Shown in pieces: positions 1 through 6,290 of a stretch of 8,061 nt of DNA. Location: the NCBI GenBank assembly GCA_018691945.1, contig JABHJJ010000059.1, positions 1 through 8,061 on the forward strand, read 5' to 3'. This DNA is from Candidatus Nitrosopelagicus sp. (GTDB lineage Archaea > Thermoproteota > Nitrososphaeria > Nitrososphaerales > Nitrosopumilaceae). The position numbers were made by a program, and so were the translations under genes. A model generated the notes under the pieces. The model was not told where the DNA came from. It was given only the letters and a program-made list of their open reading frames with translations, and made no database searches. Numbering within the stretch: the first letter of the stretch is position 1; every line of letters starts with the position of its first letter.

Positions 1-18
1 ATTTTTTCCATTTTTTTA
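1..18 (+). terminator. Possible poly-U terminator of a gene off the left edge
   Basis: Two T-runs (T6 at 3-8 and T7 at 11-18, with one A near the junction) lie on the plus strand. Archaeal transcription commonly ends at such U-tracts without a hairpin, so this could end a rightward gene lying left of the window, convergent with the acetyltransferase gene. No coding region for that gene is visible, so this is inference from base composition. Confidence 0.25.
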
Positions 19-53
19 CGAGTTAATAACTAATCGAGTATTTCTCAAATAGA

Positions 54-488
54 CTATAACGTTAAAGACATACGAATATGATCAATTCCAACTCGTTGGA
101 ATATCTCACCCTCTTCAATAAAACCACATTTTTTATAGAAATTCCTTACAAAGTATATTGAATCTAAGAACATTTTAGAATAATTTTTAGATTGATAATA
201 TTCCCTTGATTGTGAAATACAGTCTTTTCCATGATTCTTAGTTCTAAATTCTTTCAAAATTGCCATTCGCTCTAATTTAATATCTGGTTTTACTATAACA
301 AATCTCACAGCACCAACGACATGTTTTCCATCAAATATGATAAAATGATCACAGATTTCGTCATATTCATCAAATAGTTCAGATTCCAAGATGCCTAATT
401 CATCTGTAAATACATTTTTTCGAATATCTCTAATTTTTGAAAAATTTTTATCATTTATGTTTAATTTTAATAGATTAGTTTCAGACAT
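54..488 (-). CDS. GNAT-family N-acetyltransferase
   Basis: A 144-residue protein with the layout of a compact GCN5-related acetyltransferase, resembling the ElaA/YjcF-like branch. The N-terminal part has the VF..E.GI (26-33) and E..D..D..C.HF (37-49) pattern of that branch. An LERMAI strand (72-77) leads into the acetyl-CoA pyrophosphate loop RTKNHGK (82-88); the usual R-x-x-G-x-G/A loop has lost its first Gly (Asn here). The C-terminal end has FYKKCGF (117-123) and GIDHIRM (134-140), typical of motif B in this branch. The substrate cannot be told. It is the last gene of an apparent operon with two winged-helix regulators; its ATG lies 9 bases past the upstream stop, and a GTGA Shine-Dalgarno-like element overlaps that TGA stop. 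No separate TATA box is visible at the expected distance, so it is probably translated from the operon mRNA. The family is fairly sure; the role is unknown. Confidence 0.82.
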   Translation of the reverse strand: MSETNLLKLNINDKNFSKIRDIRKNVFTDELGILESELFDEYDEICDHFIIFDGKHVVGAVRFVIVKPDIKLERMAILKEFRTKNHGKDCISQSREYYQSKNYSKMFLDSIYFVRNFYKKCGFIEEGEIFQRVGIDHIRMSLTL

Positions 489-497
489 TGAAAGATG

Positions 498-501
498 TCA
501 C
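498..501 (-). promoter_or_regulatory. Shine-Dalgarno-like GTGA for the acetyltransferase gene
   Basis: Read on the minus strand, GTGA at 501-498 overlaps the TGA stop of the upstream regulator gene and sits 9 bases before the ATG at 488. GTGA matches part of the archaeal GGAGGTGAT consensus. It supports translational coupling and start choice. The element is short, so chance occurrence is possible. Confidence 0.4.
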
Positions 502-884
502 TTAGTTTGAAGTGCAGTTCTGTTTGGAAATAAATGCAAAATTGCATCATTATGTTCTAATCTAATTTCAGCACGCCCAATACGACTTTTGTAACATTTA
601 ATTTTTTTACCATCAATAAAATTAAATTTATCAATTTCAACCAATGTTAACTCTTCTAATTTCCCAAGAGTTTTGTATACTGCAGATAGAGAGATGTTTA
701 ATTCATGCGCAATCTGGGGTGCATCTTTTGCAACACTAATTATGGAAAATAATACTGAGCGATGGCACGCATTGACAAGAGAATCCATAATTTTTTGCGT
801 GATATCATATTCACTTAATTGTAAAACATTTGGTTTTGGGAGTGCTTCACGCACAATCTGCTTTTTCATTTTACTAGACATCAT
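498..884 (-). CDS. Winged helix-turn-helix DNA-binding protein, second of a tandem pair
   Basis: A 128-residue protein with one winged-HTH domain. Helices span about 27-50, the HTH about 54-79 (DAPQIAHELNISLSAVYKTL followed by GKLEEL), and a wing of beta strands about 82-108. It aligns with the preceding gene's product over some 95 residues with one single-residue gap, sharing YD.TQK, FSII, SxVYK, LEELTL..DK and SRI..AEI, roughly 40-45% identical by hand count. It is therefore a tandem duplicate. It carries a basic N-terminal extension (KMKKQIVREALPKP) that its partner lacks. The ATG lies inside the end of the upstream gene (11-base overlap), which implies translational coupling. A second ATG follows immediately and a third at 869, so the exact start is uncertain. 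The fold resembles ArsR/TrmB-like regulators; no ligand-binding domain or Cys metal motif is present. The target is unknown. Confidence 0.8.
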   Translation of the reverse strand: MMSSKMKKQIVREALPKPNVLQLSEYDITQKIMDSLVNACHRSVLFSIISVAKDAPQIAHELNISLSAVYKTLGKLEELTLVEIDKFNFIDGKKIKCYKSRIGRAEIRLEHNDAILHLFPNRTALQTK

Positions 885-1209
885 TTGGAGTTAACGTTAA
901 CGAGGCGTCAGGTTTTTTTATAGTTATCTCTGCATTTTTTATTCTACTCCTGTATACCTTGAATCTACGCCCTTTTTCAGAAATTTGCCATTTGTCAACT
1001 CTAATTAATGTTAATTCCTCCAAATCGGATATTTTTTTGTAAACTGAACTAAGAGGAATCTTATGTTTTTCAGATAATTCTGCTGCAGTTTTTCCTTTTT
1101 TAATAATTGAAAAAATAATTGCACGAGATTCCGCATCTGCAAGCATTTCGAGTACCTTTTGGGTAACATCATATTTTTTTAATTGAGGTAATGTAATGCG
1201 TCTAGTCAT
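874..1209 (-). CDS. Winged helix-turn-helix DNA-binding protein, first of a tandem pair
   Basis: A 111-residue, lysine- and arginine-rich protein that is almost entirely a winged-HTH domain: leading helix about 14-37, HTH about 41-66 (TAAELSEKHKIPLSSVYKKI followed by SDLEEL), wing about 68-88 with basic tip KGRRFK. It has no sensor domain, so any regulation would come from dimerisation or partners. The ATG at 1209 is supported by a TATA box exactly 29 bases upstream, which predicts a leaderless mRNA. It heads a likely three-gene operon with its paralogue (overlapping by 11 bases) and a GNAT acetyltransferase. A transcriptional regulator of archaeal wHTH type is a good call; autoregulation of this operon is a reasonable guess but not shown. 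The Cys-free sequence argues against an ArsR-type metal sensor. Confidence 0.82.
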   Translation of the reverse strand: MTRRITLPQLKKYDVTQKVLEMLADAESRAIIFSIIKKGKTAAELSEKHKIPLSSVYKKISDLEELTLIRVDKWQISEKGRRFKVYRSRIKNAEITIKKPDASLTLTPNDV

Positions 1210-1230
1210 AATTCTATAATCAAAATAGGT

Positions 1231-1238
1231 TATTTAAA
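1231..1238 (-). promoter_or_regulatory. TATA box of the regulator/acetyltransferase operon
   Basis: Read on the minus strand this is TTTAAATA, a close match to the archaeal box A. Its first T is 29 bases upstream of the ATG at 1209, so transcription should begin at or next to the start codon. Further upstream (1249-1266) are repeated ATTCT/AGAAT half-sites that could bind a regulator. Confidence 0.7.
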
Positions 1239-1267
1239 ATGATTATATATTCTTAGAATTTAGAATG

Positions 1268-1272
1268 AAAAA
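1268..1272 (-). terminator. Possible U-tract terminator after the CbtB gene
   Basis: Fifteen bases past the CbtB-like stop codon the minus strand reads a T5 run within a T-rich stretch, with no clear hairpin. A short U-tract would be enough for archaeal RNA polymerase to stop before the downstream operon promoter at 1231-1238. Weak evidence. Confidence 0.25.
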
Positions 1273-1286
1273 TCAGGATATTATAA

Positions 1287-1499
1287 TTAATGACATGGAA
1301 AGCCTGCTGCATGTCTCATATCGTGAGTTAGTTCATGAATTAACATTTCATCAAATGCTTGTTCGCCCATCACTATGCTAAAGATATGTCCTTGATCAAA
1401 ACCTACAATAAATAATCCAAATCCAAAAACAAGTGCTAAAACAGCAATTGCAACTTTAGATATATTGGAAGTTGTAATTGTGGTTTGTGATTGTATCAT
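1287..1499 (-). CDS. cbtB: CbtB-like small membrane protein (putative cobalt transporter subunit)
   Basis: A 70-residue protein with one predicted transmembrane helix (about 15-33, AIAVLALVFGFGLFIVGF) and a C-terminal tail of potential metal ligands: His38, His55, His59, His63 and a final Pro-Cys-His (C69, H70). The arrangement HELTHDMRHAAGFPCH at the very C-terminus is the hallmark of the CbtB family, proposed from genomic context to work with the five-helix protein CbtA in cobalt uptake for cobalamin synthesis. That role is predicted for the family, not demonstrated here. No CbtA gene is in this window, unlike in many genomes where the two adjoin. The ATG at 1499 lies 29 bases from a TATA box shared with the divergent thiol oxidoreductase gene, so the mRNA should be leaderless. 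Ammonia-oxidising archaea make cobalamin, which fits a need for cobalt. Confidence 0.8.
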   Translation of the reverse strand: MIQSQTTITTSNISKVAIAVLALVFGFGLFIVGFDQGHIFSIVMGEQAFDEMLIHELTHDMRHAAGFPCH

Positions 1500-1520
1500 A
1501 GGTTTTTGCTAAATACAATA

Positions 1521-1530
1521 TATTTAAAGT
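1521..1530. promoter_or_regulatory. Bidirectional TATA box between cbtB-like and dsbA-like genes
   Basis: The palindromic core TTTAAA (1523-1528) is read as TTTAAATA on the minus strand and TTTAAAGT on the plus strand. Its centre (1525.5) is 26.5 bases from the A of both start codons, at 1499 (minus) and 1552 (plus). No second TATA-like box is placed as well for either gene, so one TBP site probably serves both directions, with orientation set by flanking BRE sequences and factors. Confidence 0.7.
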
Positions 1531-1551
1531 AACTGACAAATGTTTCATGAT

Positions 1552-2202
1552 ATGAAGATCTATCTCCTAATAGTTCCAGCTGCAATTGGAGTGATTTTTG
1601 CAGGTCTTTTAGATCTCAATACTTCTGAAACATCAACTAACGCATTCATTTTAAATAAAGAAAATTTATTACAAGGAGCAACCATTCTAGGCGATCCAAA
1701 TGCAGGGACTACAATAGTTGAATTTGGAGATTATCAATGTACATTTTGTTATAAATTTCATAAAGAAACAATGAACAAAATTTATGAGAAATATGTAATT
1801 AAGGGTAATGTGAATTTTGTCTTCAAAGATTTTCCCTTAAATGGAGAACCATCCATCAGGGCATCTGAAGCATCATATTGTGCACAAGAACAGGGTAAAT
1901 TTTGGCAATACCATAACACATTGTATGATAATTGGGGAGGAGAAAATACAGGATGGATTACAGAAGAGTCACTAACAATGTTTGCAAAAAATTCAGGATT
2001 AGAACTTGAGGAGTTTGATTCATGTATGAAAAATTCAAAATTTCGACAAAAGGTTTTAGATAATGAACAATTTGCAAAGGAGAACAACATTAACGCCACC
2101 CCTTCATTTCTAATATTCAGTGGTAATGAAGTTTACAGGATAATTGGATCACAGCCATTTGAGAAATTTGAACAAGTATTCCAAGAGCTAGGATCTTCCT
2201 GA
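1552..2202 (+). CDS. Membrane-anchored DsbA/BdbD-like thiol-disulfide oxidoreductase
   Basis: A 216-residue thioredoxin-fold protein of the Thioredoxin_4/DsbA type. Residues 3-20 form a hydrophobic signal-anchor without a lipobox, so the catalytic domain should face outside the cytoplasmic membrane. The active site is Cys63-Thr-Phe-Cys66 in GDYQCTFC at the end of the first beta strand, and the conserved cis-proline is Pro184 in NATPSFLIF. The helical insert spans about 95-175 and contains Cys110 and Cys158, possibly a second disulfide as in BdbD-like proteins. It likely catalyses disulfide formation or exchange in exported proteins. The start at 1552 is chosen over an in-frame ATG at 1540 because it is 29 bases from the TATA box and begins the signal-anchor directly (MKIYLLIV). 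It diverges from a CbtB-like gene and shares its promoter. The partner redox protein is not in the window. Confidence 0.88.
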   Translation: MKIYLLIVPAAIGVIFAGLLDLNTSETSTNAFILNKENLLQGATILGDPNAGTTIVEFGDYQCTFCYKFHKETMNKIYEKYVIKGNVNFVFKDFPLNGEPSIRASEASYCAQEQGKFWQYHNTLYDNWGGENTGWITEESLTMFAKNSGLELEEFDSCMKNSKFRQKVLDNEQFAKENNINATPSFLIFSGNEVYRIIGSQPFEKFEQVFQELGSS

Positions 2203-2258
2203 GAGTTAGAATAATCTTCATAATCACCTTAATGTTCCAATTCAAGAACTATTAGAAA

Positions 2259-3536
2259 ATGGGAAAATTTGAAGTTCAAAATGTTGATTCAGTCAAAATG
2301 TACAAAATCAGAAAGACATTGGAAGAATTAACACAGCAATCTGGTCGCGGAACAGAACTCATTACAGTATACATTCCAAAAGGGCAACAACTTCATGAGG
2401 TAATGACTCAATTGAGGGAAGAACAAGGAACTGCAGATAATATAAAATCAGATTTGACTCGAACTCATGTTGTAGATTCACTAGCCAAAGTAATTCAAAA
2501 ATTAAAGTTATACAAAAAAACTCCTGAAAAAGGATTAGTAGTATTTTGTGGCGCACTTCCGAGAGAGGGCGGAGGTCCACCTGGAAGTGAAGTTGTAAAA
2601 ATATATGAGATTGATCCTCCCAAAGATTTAACCACATCATTATACAGATGTGATGATCATTTTCACACGGATATTTTAAAAGATATGTTACAAGATGATA
2701 ACATTATTGGGTTATTAGCAATTGATGCAAAAGATGCAGGATGGGGATTGTTACATGGTGATAAACTAGAGGTACTAAAACAAACAGGTTCAGGAGTTGC
2801 AGGAAAACATAGACAAGGTGGACAATCAGCAAAAAGATTTCAAAAATTAAGAGAAATGGAATTACAATATTATTTTAATAGAGTGGCAGAGATAACTAGA
2901 GAATATTTCATTGATATTTATCAAGTAAAAGGACTGATAGTATCAGGACCCGGCCCTACAAAAGAAGAATTTGTCAATAAAGAGTATTTAGAATACAGAT
3001 TACAAAATAACATTATTGCCACAATTGATGCATCATATTCTGGTGCAGAAGGCATTAGAGAGGCATTTGCAAAATGTTCAGATATTTTATCAAATTTTAG
3101 AATGGTAGAAGAGAAAAAAATAATTGAAAGATTATTTCAAGAAATTAACACAAATACAGGATTAGGAAGTTATGGATTAAAAGAAGTAATTGAAATGCTG
3201 AAAAATAACATTGCAGGAACAATAATTATTTCAGATGACATCAATATGAGCCGAATTGAGAAAACATGTAAAAGATGTTCAAACATAGACGATGAATTTA
3301 TTGAACAAGGAAAAAGAATTGCACGAAAAACAGAAATGAAAAATCAACCATGTTCTGAATGTAAAGCGATGGATTCGGAAATAATAGACCAAGATCTTAT
3401 CGATTACATTGCATTAAATGCAGCTCAGACCGGAACTAAAGTTGAAGTTGTTTCAGGTAAAACAGAACACGGGACAATGCTAGGTAGTTTAGGAAATATT
3501 GCAGCTATTCTAAGATATAATCCAAATCGCGTTTAG
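2259..3536 (+). CDS. prf1: Peptide chain release factor aRF1
   Basis: A 425-residue archaeal class 1 release factor, which reads all three stop codons and triggers hydrolysis of peptidyl-tRNA. Domain 1 carries the stop-decoding elements: GTADNIKS (GT at 57-58, NIKS 61-64) and YxCxxxF (Y129, C131, F135). Domain 2 holds the universal GGQ (187-189) within GSGVAGKHRQGGQSAKRF, which enters the peptidyl transferase centre. Domain 3 includes a zinc-binding insert with two CxxC pairs (C337/C340 and C365/C368), as in many archaeal aRF1 proteins. The length matches the family. The ATG is 56 bases after the preceding stop; only a weak TATA-like CTTAATGT (2228-2235) lies upstream, 31 bases before the start, so the promoter is unclear. 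Its stop overlaps the stop of a convergent HIT gene. All key residues are present, and identification is secure. Confidence 0.97.
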   Translation: MGKFEVQNVDSVKMYKIRKTLEELTQQSGRGTELITVYIPKGQQLHEVMTQLREEQGTADNIKSDLTRTHVVDSLAKVIQKLKLYKKTPEKGLVVFCGALPREGGGPPGSEVVKIYEIDPPKDLTTSLYRCDDHFHTDILKDMLQDDNIIGLLAIDAKDAGWGLLHGDKLEVLKQTGSGVAGKHRQGGQSAKRFQKLREMELQYYFNRVAEITREYFIDIYQVKGLIVSGPGPTKEEFVNKEYLEYRLQNNIIATIDASYSGAEGIREAFAKCSDILSNFRMVEEKKIIERLFQEINTNTGLGSYGLKEVIEMLKNNIAGTIIISDDINMSRIEKTCKRCSNIDDEFIEQGKRIARKTEMKNQPCSECKAMDSEIIDQDLIDYIALNAAQTGTKVEVVSGKTEHGTMLGSLGNIAAILRYNPNRV

Positions 3537-3937
3537 AAAGAATTTTTAATTTTTTGACGTAATTCTTCTAATTCATCATCAGAGGGAATTCTTCTTTTGG
3601 TCCACAATGTTGCTTTATCTGCATATCGAGGTATAATATGCACGTGAACATGTGGAATGATTTGTTTTGCTTCTTTTCCATTATTTTGTGCAATGCTAAA
3701 TGCAACTGCGCCCGTAGCCTTGAGAATTGCATTTGCAATTTCGGGGACTAATGAAAATAATTCTGCCACATCATTTTTAGGCATCTCAGTGATTTTTTCA
3801 TAAGGAATTTTTGGTAAAACTAAAGAATGACCTGTATCAATTGGATATTTATCTAAAATTGCCATATGGTTATCATCTTCAAAAATAATAAAACCAGGTC
3901 TTTTTCCTTCAATTATTTCAGTAAAGATAGTTGCCAC
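3533..3937 (-). CDS. HIT-family nucleotide hydrolase/transferase
   Basis: A 134-residue protein of the histidine triad superfamily, HINT-like branch. The signature IPHVHVHIIPR gives the triad His96, His98, His100; the middle His is the usual nucleophile attacking the alpha-phosphate of a nucleoside phosphoramidate or similar substrate. DTGHSLVLPK (34-43) and AFSIAQNNGKEAKQ (79-92) are the expected nucleotide-binding strand and loop. The common N-terminal C.FC zinc pair is absent (ATIFTEIIEG instead), so the protein should not bind zinc there. The start is a GTG at 3937. No in-frame ATG lies upstream before a stop, the next internal Met (25) is too late, and TTTATACT sits exactly 29 bases upstream, so GTG on a leaderless mRNA is well supported. 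The 3' end overlaps prf1 by 4 bases. The substrate is unknown. Confidence 0.92.
   Translation of the reverse strand: MATIFTEIIEGKRPGFIIFEDDNHMAILDKYPIDTGHSLVLPKIPYEKITEMPKNDVAELFSLVPEIANAILKATGAVAFSIAQNNGKEAKQIIPHVHVHIIPRYADKATLWTKRRIPSDDELEELRQKIKNSF
3543..3555 (+). terminator. Candidate U-tract terminator of prf1
   Basis: Two T-runs (T5 at 3543-3547 and T6 at 3550-3555) begin 7 bases past the prf1 stop. They would provide an archaeal U-rich terminator and lie inside the last codons of the convergent HIT gene, where they encode Lys/Asn-rich residues on the other strand. The T-runs could equally be a by-product of that coding. Confidence 0.4.
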
Positions 3938-3958
3938 AACAAGTTTAGACTCGTTGAT

Positions 3959-3966
3959 AGTATAAA
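3959..3966 (-). promoter_or_regulatory. TATA box of the HIT gene
   Basis: On the minus strand this reads TTTATACT, with its first T 29 bases upstream of the GTG at 3937, the same spacing seen for other genes in the window. It supports both a leaderless mRNA and the GTG start. Confidence 0.65.
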
Positions 3967-3975
3967 CGATATTGA

Positions 3976-3983
3976 TTTATTTG
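3976..3983 (+). promoter_or_regulatory. Probable TATA box of the His-rich protein/ilvD operon
   Basis: TTTATTTG begins 30 bases before the ATG at 4006, one base off the 29-base spacing of neighbouring genes. It is a weaker match to box A than the others. It lies only 10 bases from the opposite-facing HIT promoter, so the two promoters may compete for TBP/TFB. Confidence 0.45.
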
Positions 3984-4005
3984 GTCGATAAATTGGGAAT
4001 GAACA

Positions 4006-4605
4006 ATGGGTAAGAATAGGCGAGAAAAAAGAGAAGAAGAACGTGAAGGTTTTGCATCTAAGAGATCTGCACAATATAGAACTCGAAATCTAAAAGCTAT
4101 AGGAATTTTATCTGGAATTGGAGTTATCGTTGCATTTGCCTGTTTCGAATTCATTACATCTACAAATAATATCCCAGGAGCTCCAGAAAATGCTGGAAAA
4201 TTAGGCGATGAGCATATTCACGCATCCATGTTAACCAAGATTTTTGGAGATAAATTTGATTATGCAACCCCAAATTATCAAGTAAAAACAAGCTGGATTC
4301 ATTTTGAAAATCAAGATGGAGATACAATACATAGGCACTCAACTGGGGTAGATCTTGAATTCTTGTTTAATTCTATGAATATTGCACTCGATGACAAATG
4401 TTTTGTATTTCCTGATGGAAGACAATTTTGTACAAATAACGATTATACTTTACAATTTTATATCAATCAGCAAAAAGTTGAGGATATACGAAAATATATC
4501 GTACAGGAAGATGATAGAATTCTTATCACATATGGAAATGATGATCAAGAAGCCATAGACAAACAGTTAGCAGAGTTAAATGCACAAACAATCAACAGAT
4601 TGTGA
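4006..4605 (+). CDS. Membrane-anchored His-rich protein of unknown function
   Basis: A 199-residue protein: a strongly basic/acidic cytoplasmic head (1-30, [14 protein letters not shown]), one transmembrane helix (about 31-50), then an exterior domain. That domain begins [21 protein letters not shown], continues with [19 protein letters not shown] (96-114), and ends in a beta-rich part with Cys132 and Cys142 ([12 protein letters not shown]), well placed for a disulfide. His70, His72, His99, His109 and His111 could bind a metal, but this is inference. From memory, close thaumarchaeal relatives are often labelled protein-disulfide isomerase; I see no CxxC or thioredoxin fold here, so that label is not supported by the sequence. 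It is divergent from the HIT gene and runs directly into ilvD, whose start lies 5 bases past this stop. The shared transcript looks real, though a functional link to ilvD is not evident. Confidence 0.8.
   Translation: MGKNRREKREEEREGFASKRSAQYRTRNLKAIGILSGIGVIVAFACFEFITSTNNIPGAPENAGKLGDEHIHASMLTKIFGDKFDYATPNYQVKTSWIHFENQDGDTIHRHSTGVDLEFLFNSMNIALDDKCFVFPDGRQFCTNNDYTLQFYINQQKVEDIRKYIVQEDDRILITYGNDDQEAIDKQLAELNAQTINRL
4602..4605 (+). promoter_or_regulatory. Shine-Dalgarno-like GTGA for ilvD
   Basis: GTGA overlaps the TGA stop of the upstream gene and sits 5 bases before the ATG at 4611. The same arrangement, GTGA made partly from the preceding stop, occurs before the acetyltransferase gene at 488. 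Alternatively this GTG is itself the ilvD start in a 4-base overlap. Confidence 0.45.
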
Positions 4606-4610
4606 GCAAA

Positions 4611-6290
4611 ATGAAAATTTCAAGTAGAAATGTTGTTGAAGGTACTGCTCGAGCACCACACCGTGCTATGTACAAGGCCATGGGACTTACTAATGAGGAT
4701 TTAAGTAAATCATTTGTGGGTGTAAGCCATACAGGTAATGAAGCTACTCCATGTAATATTCATCTTCCAAATCTTGCACAACAGGCAAAACAGGGAGTAA
4801 CTGACGGAGGAGCAACACCACGAGAATTCAGTACAATTGCCGTCAGTGATGGAATTGCAATGGGTCATGAAGGAATGAAATCATCATTAATCAGTAGAGA
4901 AATAATTGCGGATTCAATTGAATTGATGGTTCGAGCTCATCAATATGATGCATTGGTAGGAATTGCAGGATGTGATAAAAGTCTTCCAGGTACAATGATG
5001 GGAATGATAAGACTAAACATACCATCAGTATTTGTTTATGGCGGAACCATAATGCCTGGAATGTTAGATGGAAGAGAATTAACAGTAGTGGATGTTTATG
5101 AAGCTGTCGGGTCTTATGATGCAGGAAAAATTACTGCAGAAGAATTAGAAAATATTGAGAATGTTGCATGTCCTAATGCAGGTTCCTGTGGAGGAATGTT
5201 TACTGCAAATACAATGGCATCAATTTCAGAAGCAATCGGATTAGCATTACCAGGAAGTGCCAGTCCTCCAGCTGAAGATGAAAGAAGGGACAAAATTGTC
5301 TATGAAACAGGAAAAGCATGTACTGAATTACTCGAATTAGGCATAAGACCGCTAGATATTGTAACATTTGAAGCCTTTGAGAATTCAATTACAATGTTAA
5401 ATGCCGTGGGAGGATCTACAAATGGAATTTTACATTTATTGGCAATGGCAAATGAGGCAGGAGTTAATCTAACTTATGATGATTTTGAGAGGATTAGAAA
5501 AAAGACGCCACATCTTGCAGATATGAAACCTGGTGGAAATTATGTTATGAATAGTTTGGATAAGATTGGAGGTATTCCATTAATTATGAAAAAATTATTA
5601 GATAAAAATTTGATACATGGAGATGTGATGACAGTTACCGGTAAAACGATAAAAGAAAATTTGGATAACTTGGCAATTGTTGAAGTTGCAGAACAACAAA
5701 TAGTTAAACCAGTAGAGCAGCCAATTCACGAAGTAGGAACGGCTGTAATTCTAAAAGGAACATTAGCACCAGAAGGGGCAGTAATCAAAACTGCAGGAGT
5801 TGAGATGACCGAGTTTACAGGAGTCGCCAAGGTTTACGATAGAGAGGAATATGCATTTGAATCAGTTGCAAAAGGAGATGTAGAAGAAGGAGATGTAATG
5901 ATCATAAGATATGAAGGTCCAAAAGGAGGACCTGGAATGAGAGAAATGCTTTCAACTACGGCAGCTCTTGTAGGTCAAGGATTAGGTAAGAAAGTTGCAA
6001 TGGTTACAGACGGTAGATTTTCTGGAGGAACACGAGGGTTCATGGTAGGACATGTTGCACCAGAAGCATTTGTTGGGGGTCCAATAGCACTAGTGCAAAA
6101 TGGAGATAAAATATCAATCAACTTAGAAGATTGTTCAATAAACTTACACGTATCAGATAATGAATTAGAGAATAGAAAAAAACAATGGAGAAGACCGGAG
6201 CCCAACTATTCTACAGGAGCACTTGCAAAGTTTGCATCACTTGTAGGTTCTGCTGCAAAGGGGGCAATAACTAAACCCGCACAATACTAA
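4611..6290 (+). CDS. ilvD: Dihydroxy-acid dehydratase
   Basis: A 559-residue IlvD/Edd family enzyme that dehydrates 2,3-dihydroxy-isovalerate and 2,3-dihydroxy-3-methylvalerate to the 2-keto acids in valine, leucine and isoleucine synthesis. Iron-sulfur ligand cysteines are Cys48 (TPCNIHL), Cys121 ([11 protein letters not shown]) and Cys193 ([13 protein letters not shown]), the set of a [2Fe-2S] dehydratase. Mg ligands Asp80 ([11 protein letters not shown]) and Asp122 with Lys123 are present. The C-terminal domain has [13 protein letters not shown] and [16 protein letters not shown], where Ser471 is the expected catalytic base. ATG 4611 is chosen because family members begin at [15 protein letters not shown] and GTGA lies 5 bases upstream; a GTG at 4602, adding three residues, is the alternative. 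It is probably co-transcribed with the preceding His-rich protein gene. Its stop abuts the stop of a convergent small gene. The enzyme is complete with no missing residue. Confidence 0.96.
   Translation: MKISSRNVVEGTARAPHRAMYKAMGLTNEDLSKSFVGVSHTGNEATPCNIHLPNLAQQAKQGVTDGGATPREFSTIAVSDGIAMGHEGMKSSLISREIIADSIELMVRAHQYDALVGIAGCDKSLPGTMMGMIRLNIPSVFVYGGTIMPGMLDGRELTVVDVYEAVGSYDAGKITAEELENIENVACPNAGSCGGMFTANTMASISEAIGLALPGSASPPAEDERRDKIVYETGKACTELLELGIRPLDIVTFEAFENSITMLNAVGGSTNGILHLLAMANEAGVNLTYDDFERIRKKTPHLADMKPGGNYVMNSLDKIGGIPLIMKKLLDKNLIHGDVMTVTGKTIKENLDNLAIVEVAEQQIVKPVEQPIHEVGTAVILKGTLAPEGAVIKTAGVEMTEFTGVAKVYDREEYAFESVAKGDVEEGDVMIIRYEGPKGGPGMREMLSTTAALVGQGLGKKVAMVTDGRFSGGTRGFMVGHVAPEAFVGGPIALVQNGDKISINLEDCSINLHVSDNELENRKKQWRRPEPNYSTGALAKFASLVGSAAKGAITKPAQY

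Noticed and set aside
673..894. Plus-strand frame opposite the second regulator, and other long antisense frames opposite prf1, ilvD and trpE
   Set aside because: All lie opposite clearly coding sequence with conserved motifs, have no promoter or motif of their own, and look like shadows of codon bias.
1247..1259. 13-base sequence ATATTCTTAGAAT also present at 6319-6331
   Set aside because: One copy is within the zinc-protein coding region and the other upstream of the regulator operon; in AT-rich DNA this is probably chance.
1540..1551. Longer start (ATG 1540) for the thiol oxidoreductase
   Set aside because: It adds MFHD before the signal-anchor and lies only 17 bases from the TATA box, too close for initiation; ATG 1552 matches the 29-base spacing.
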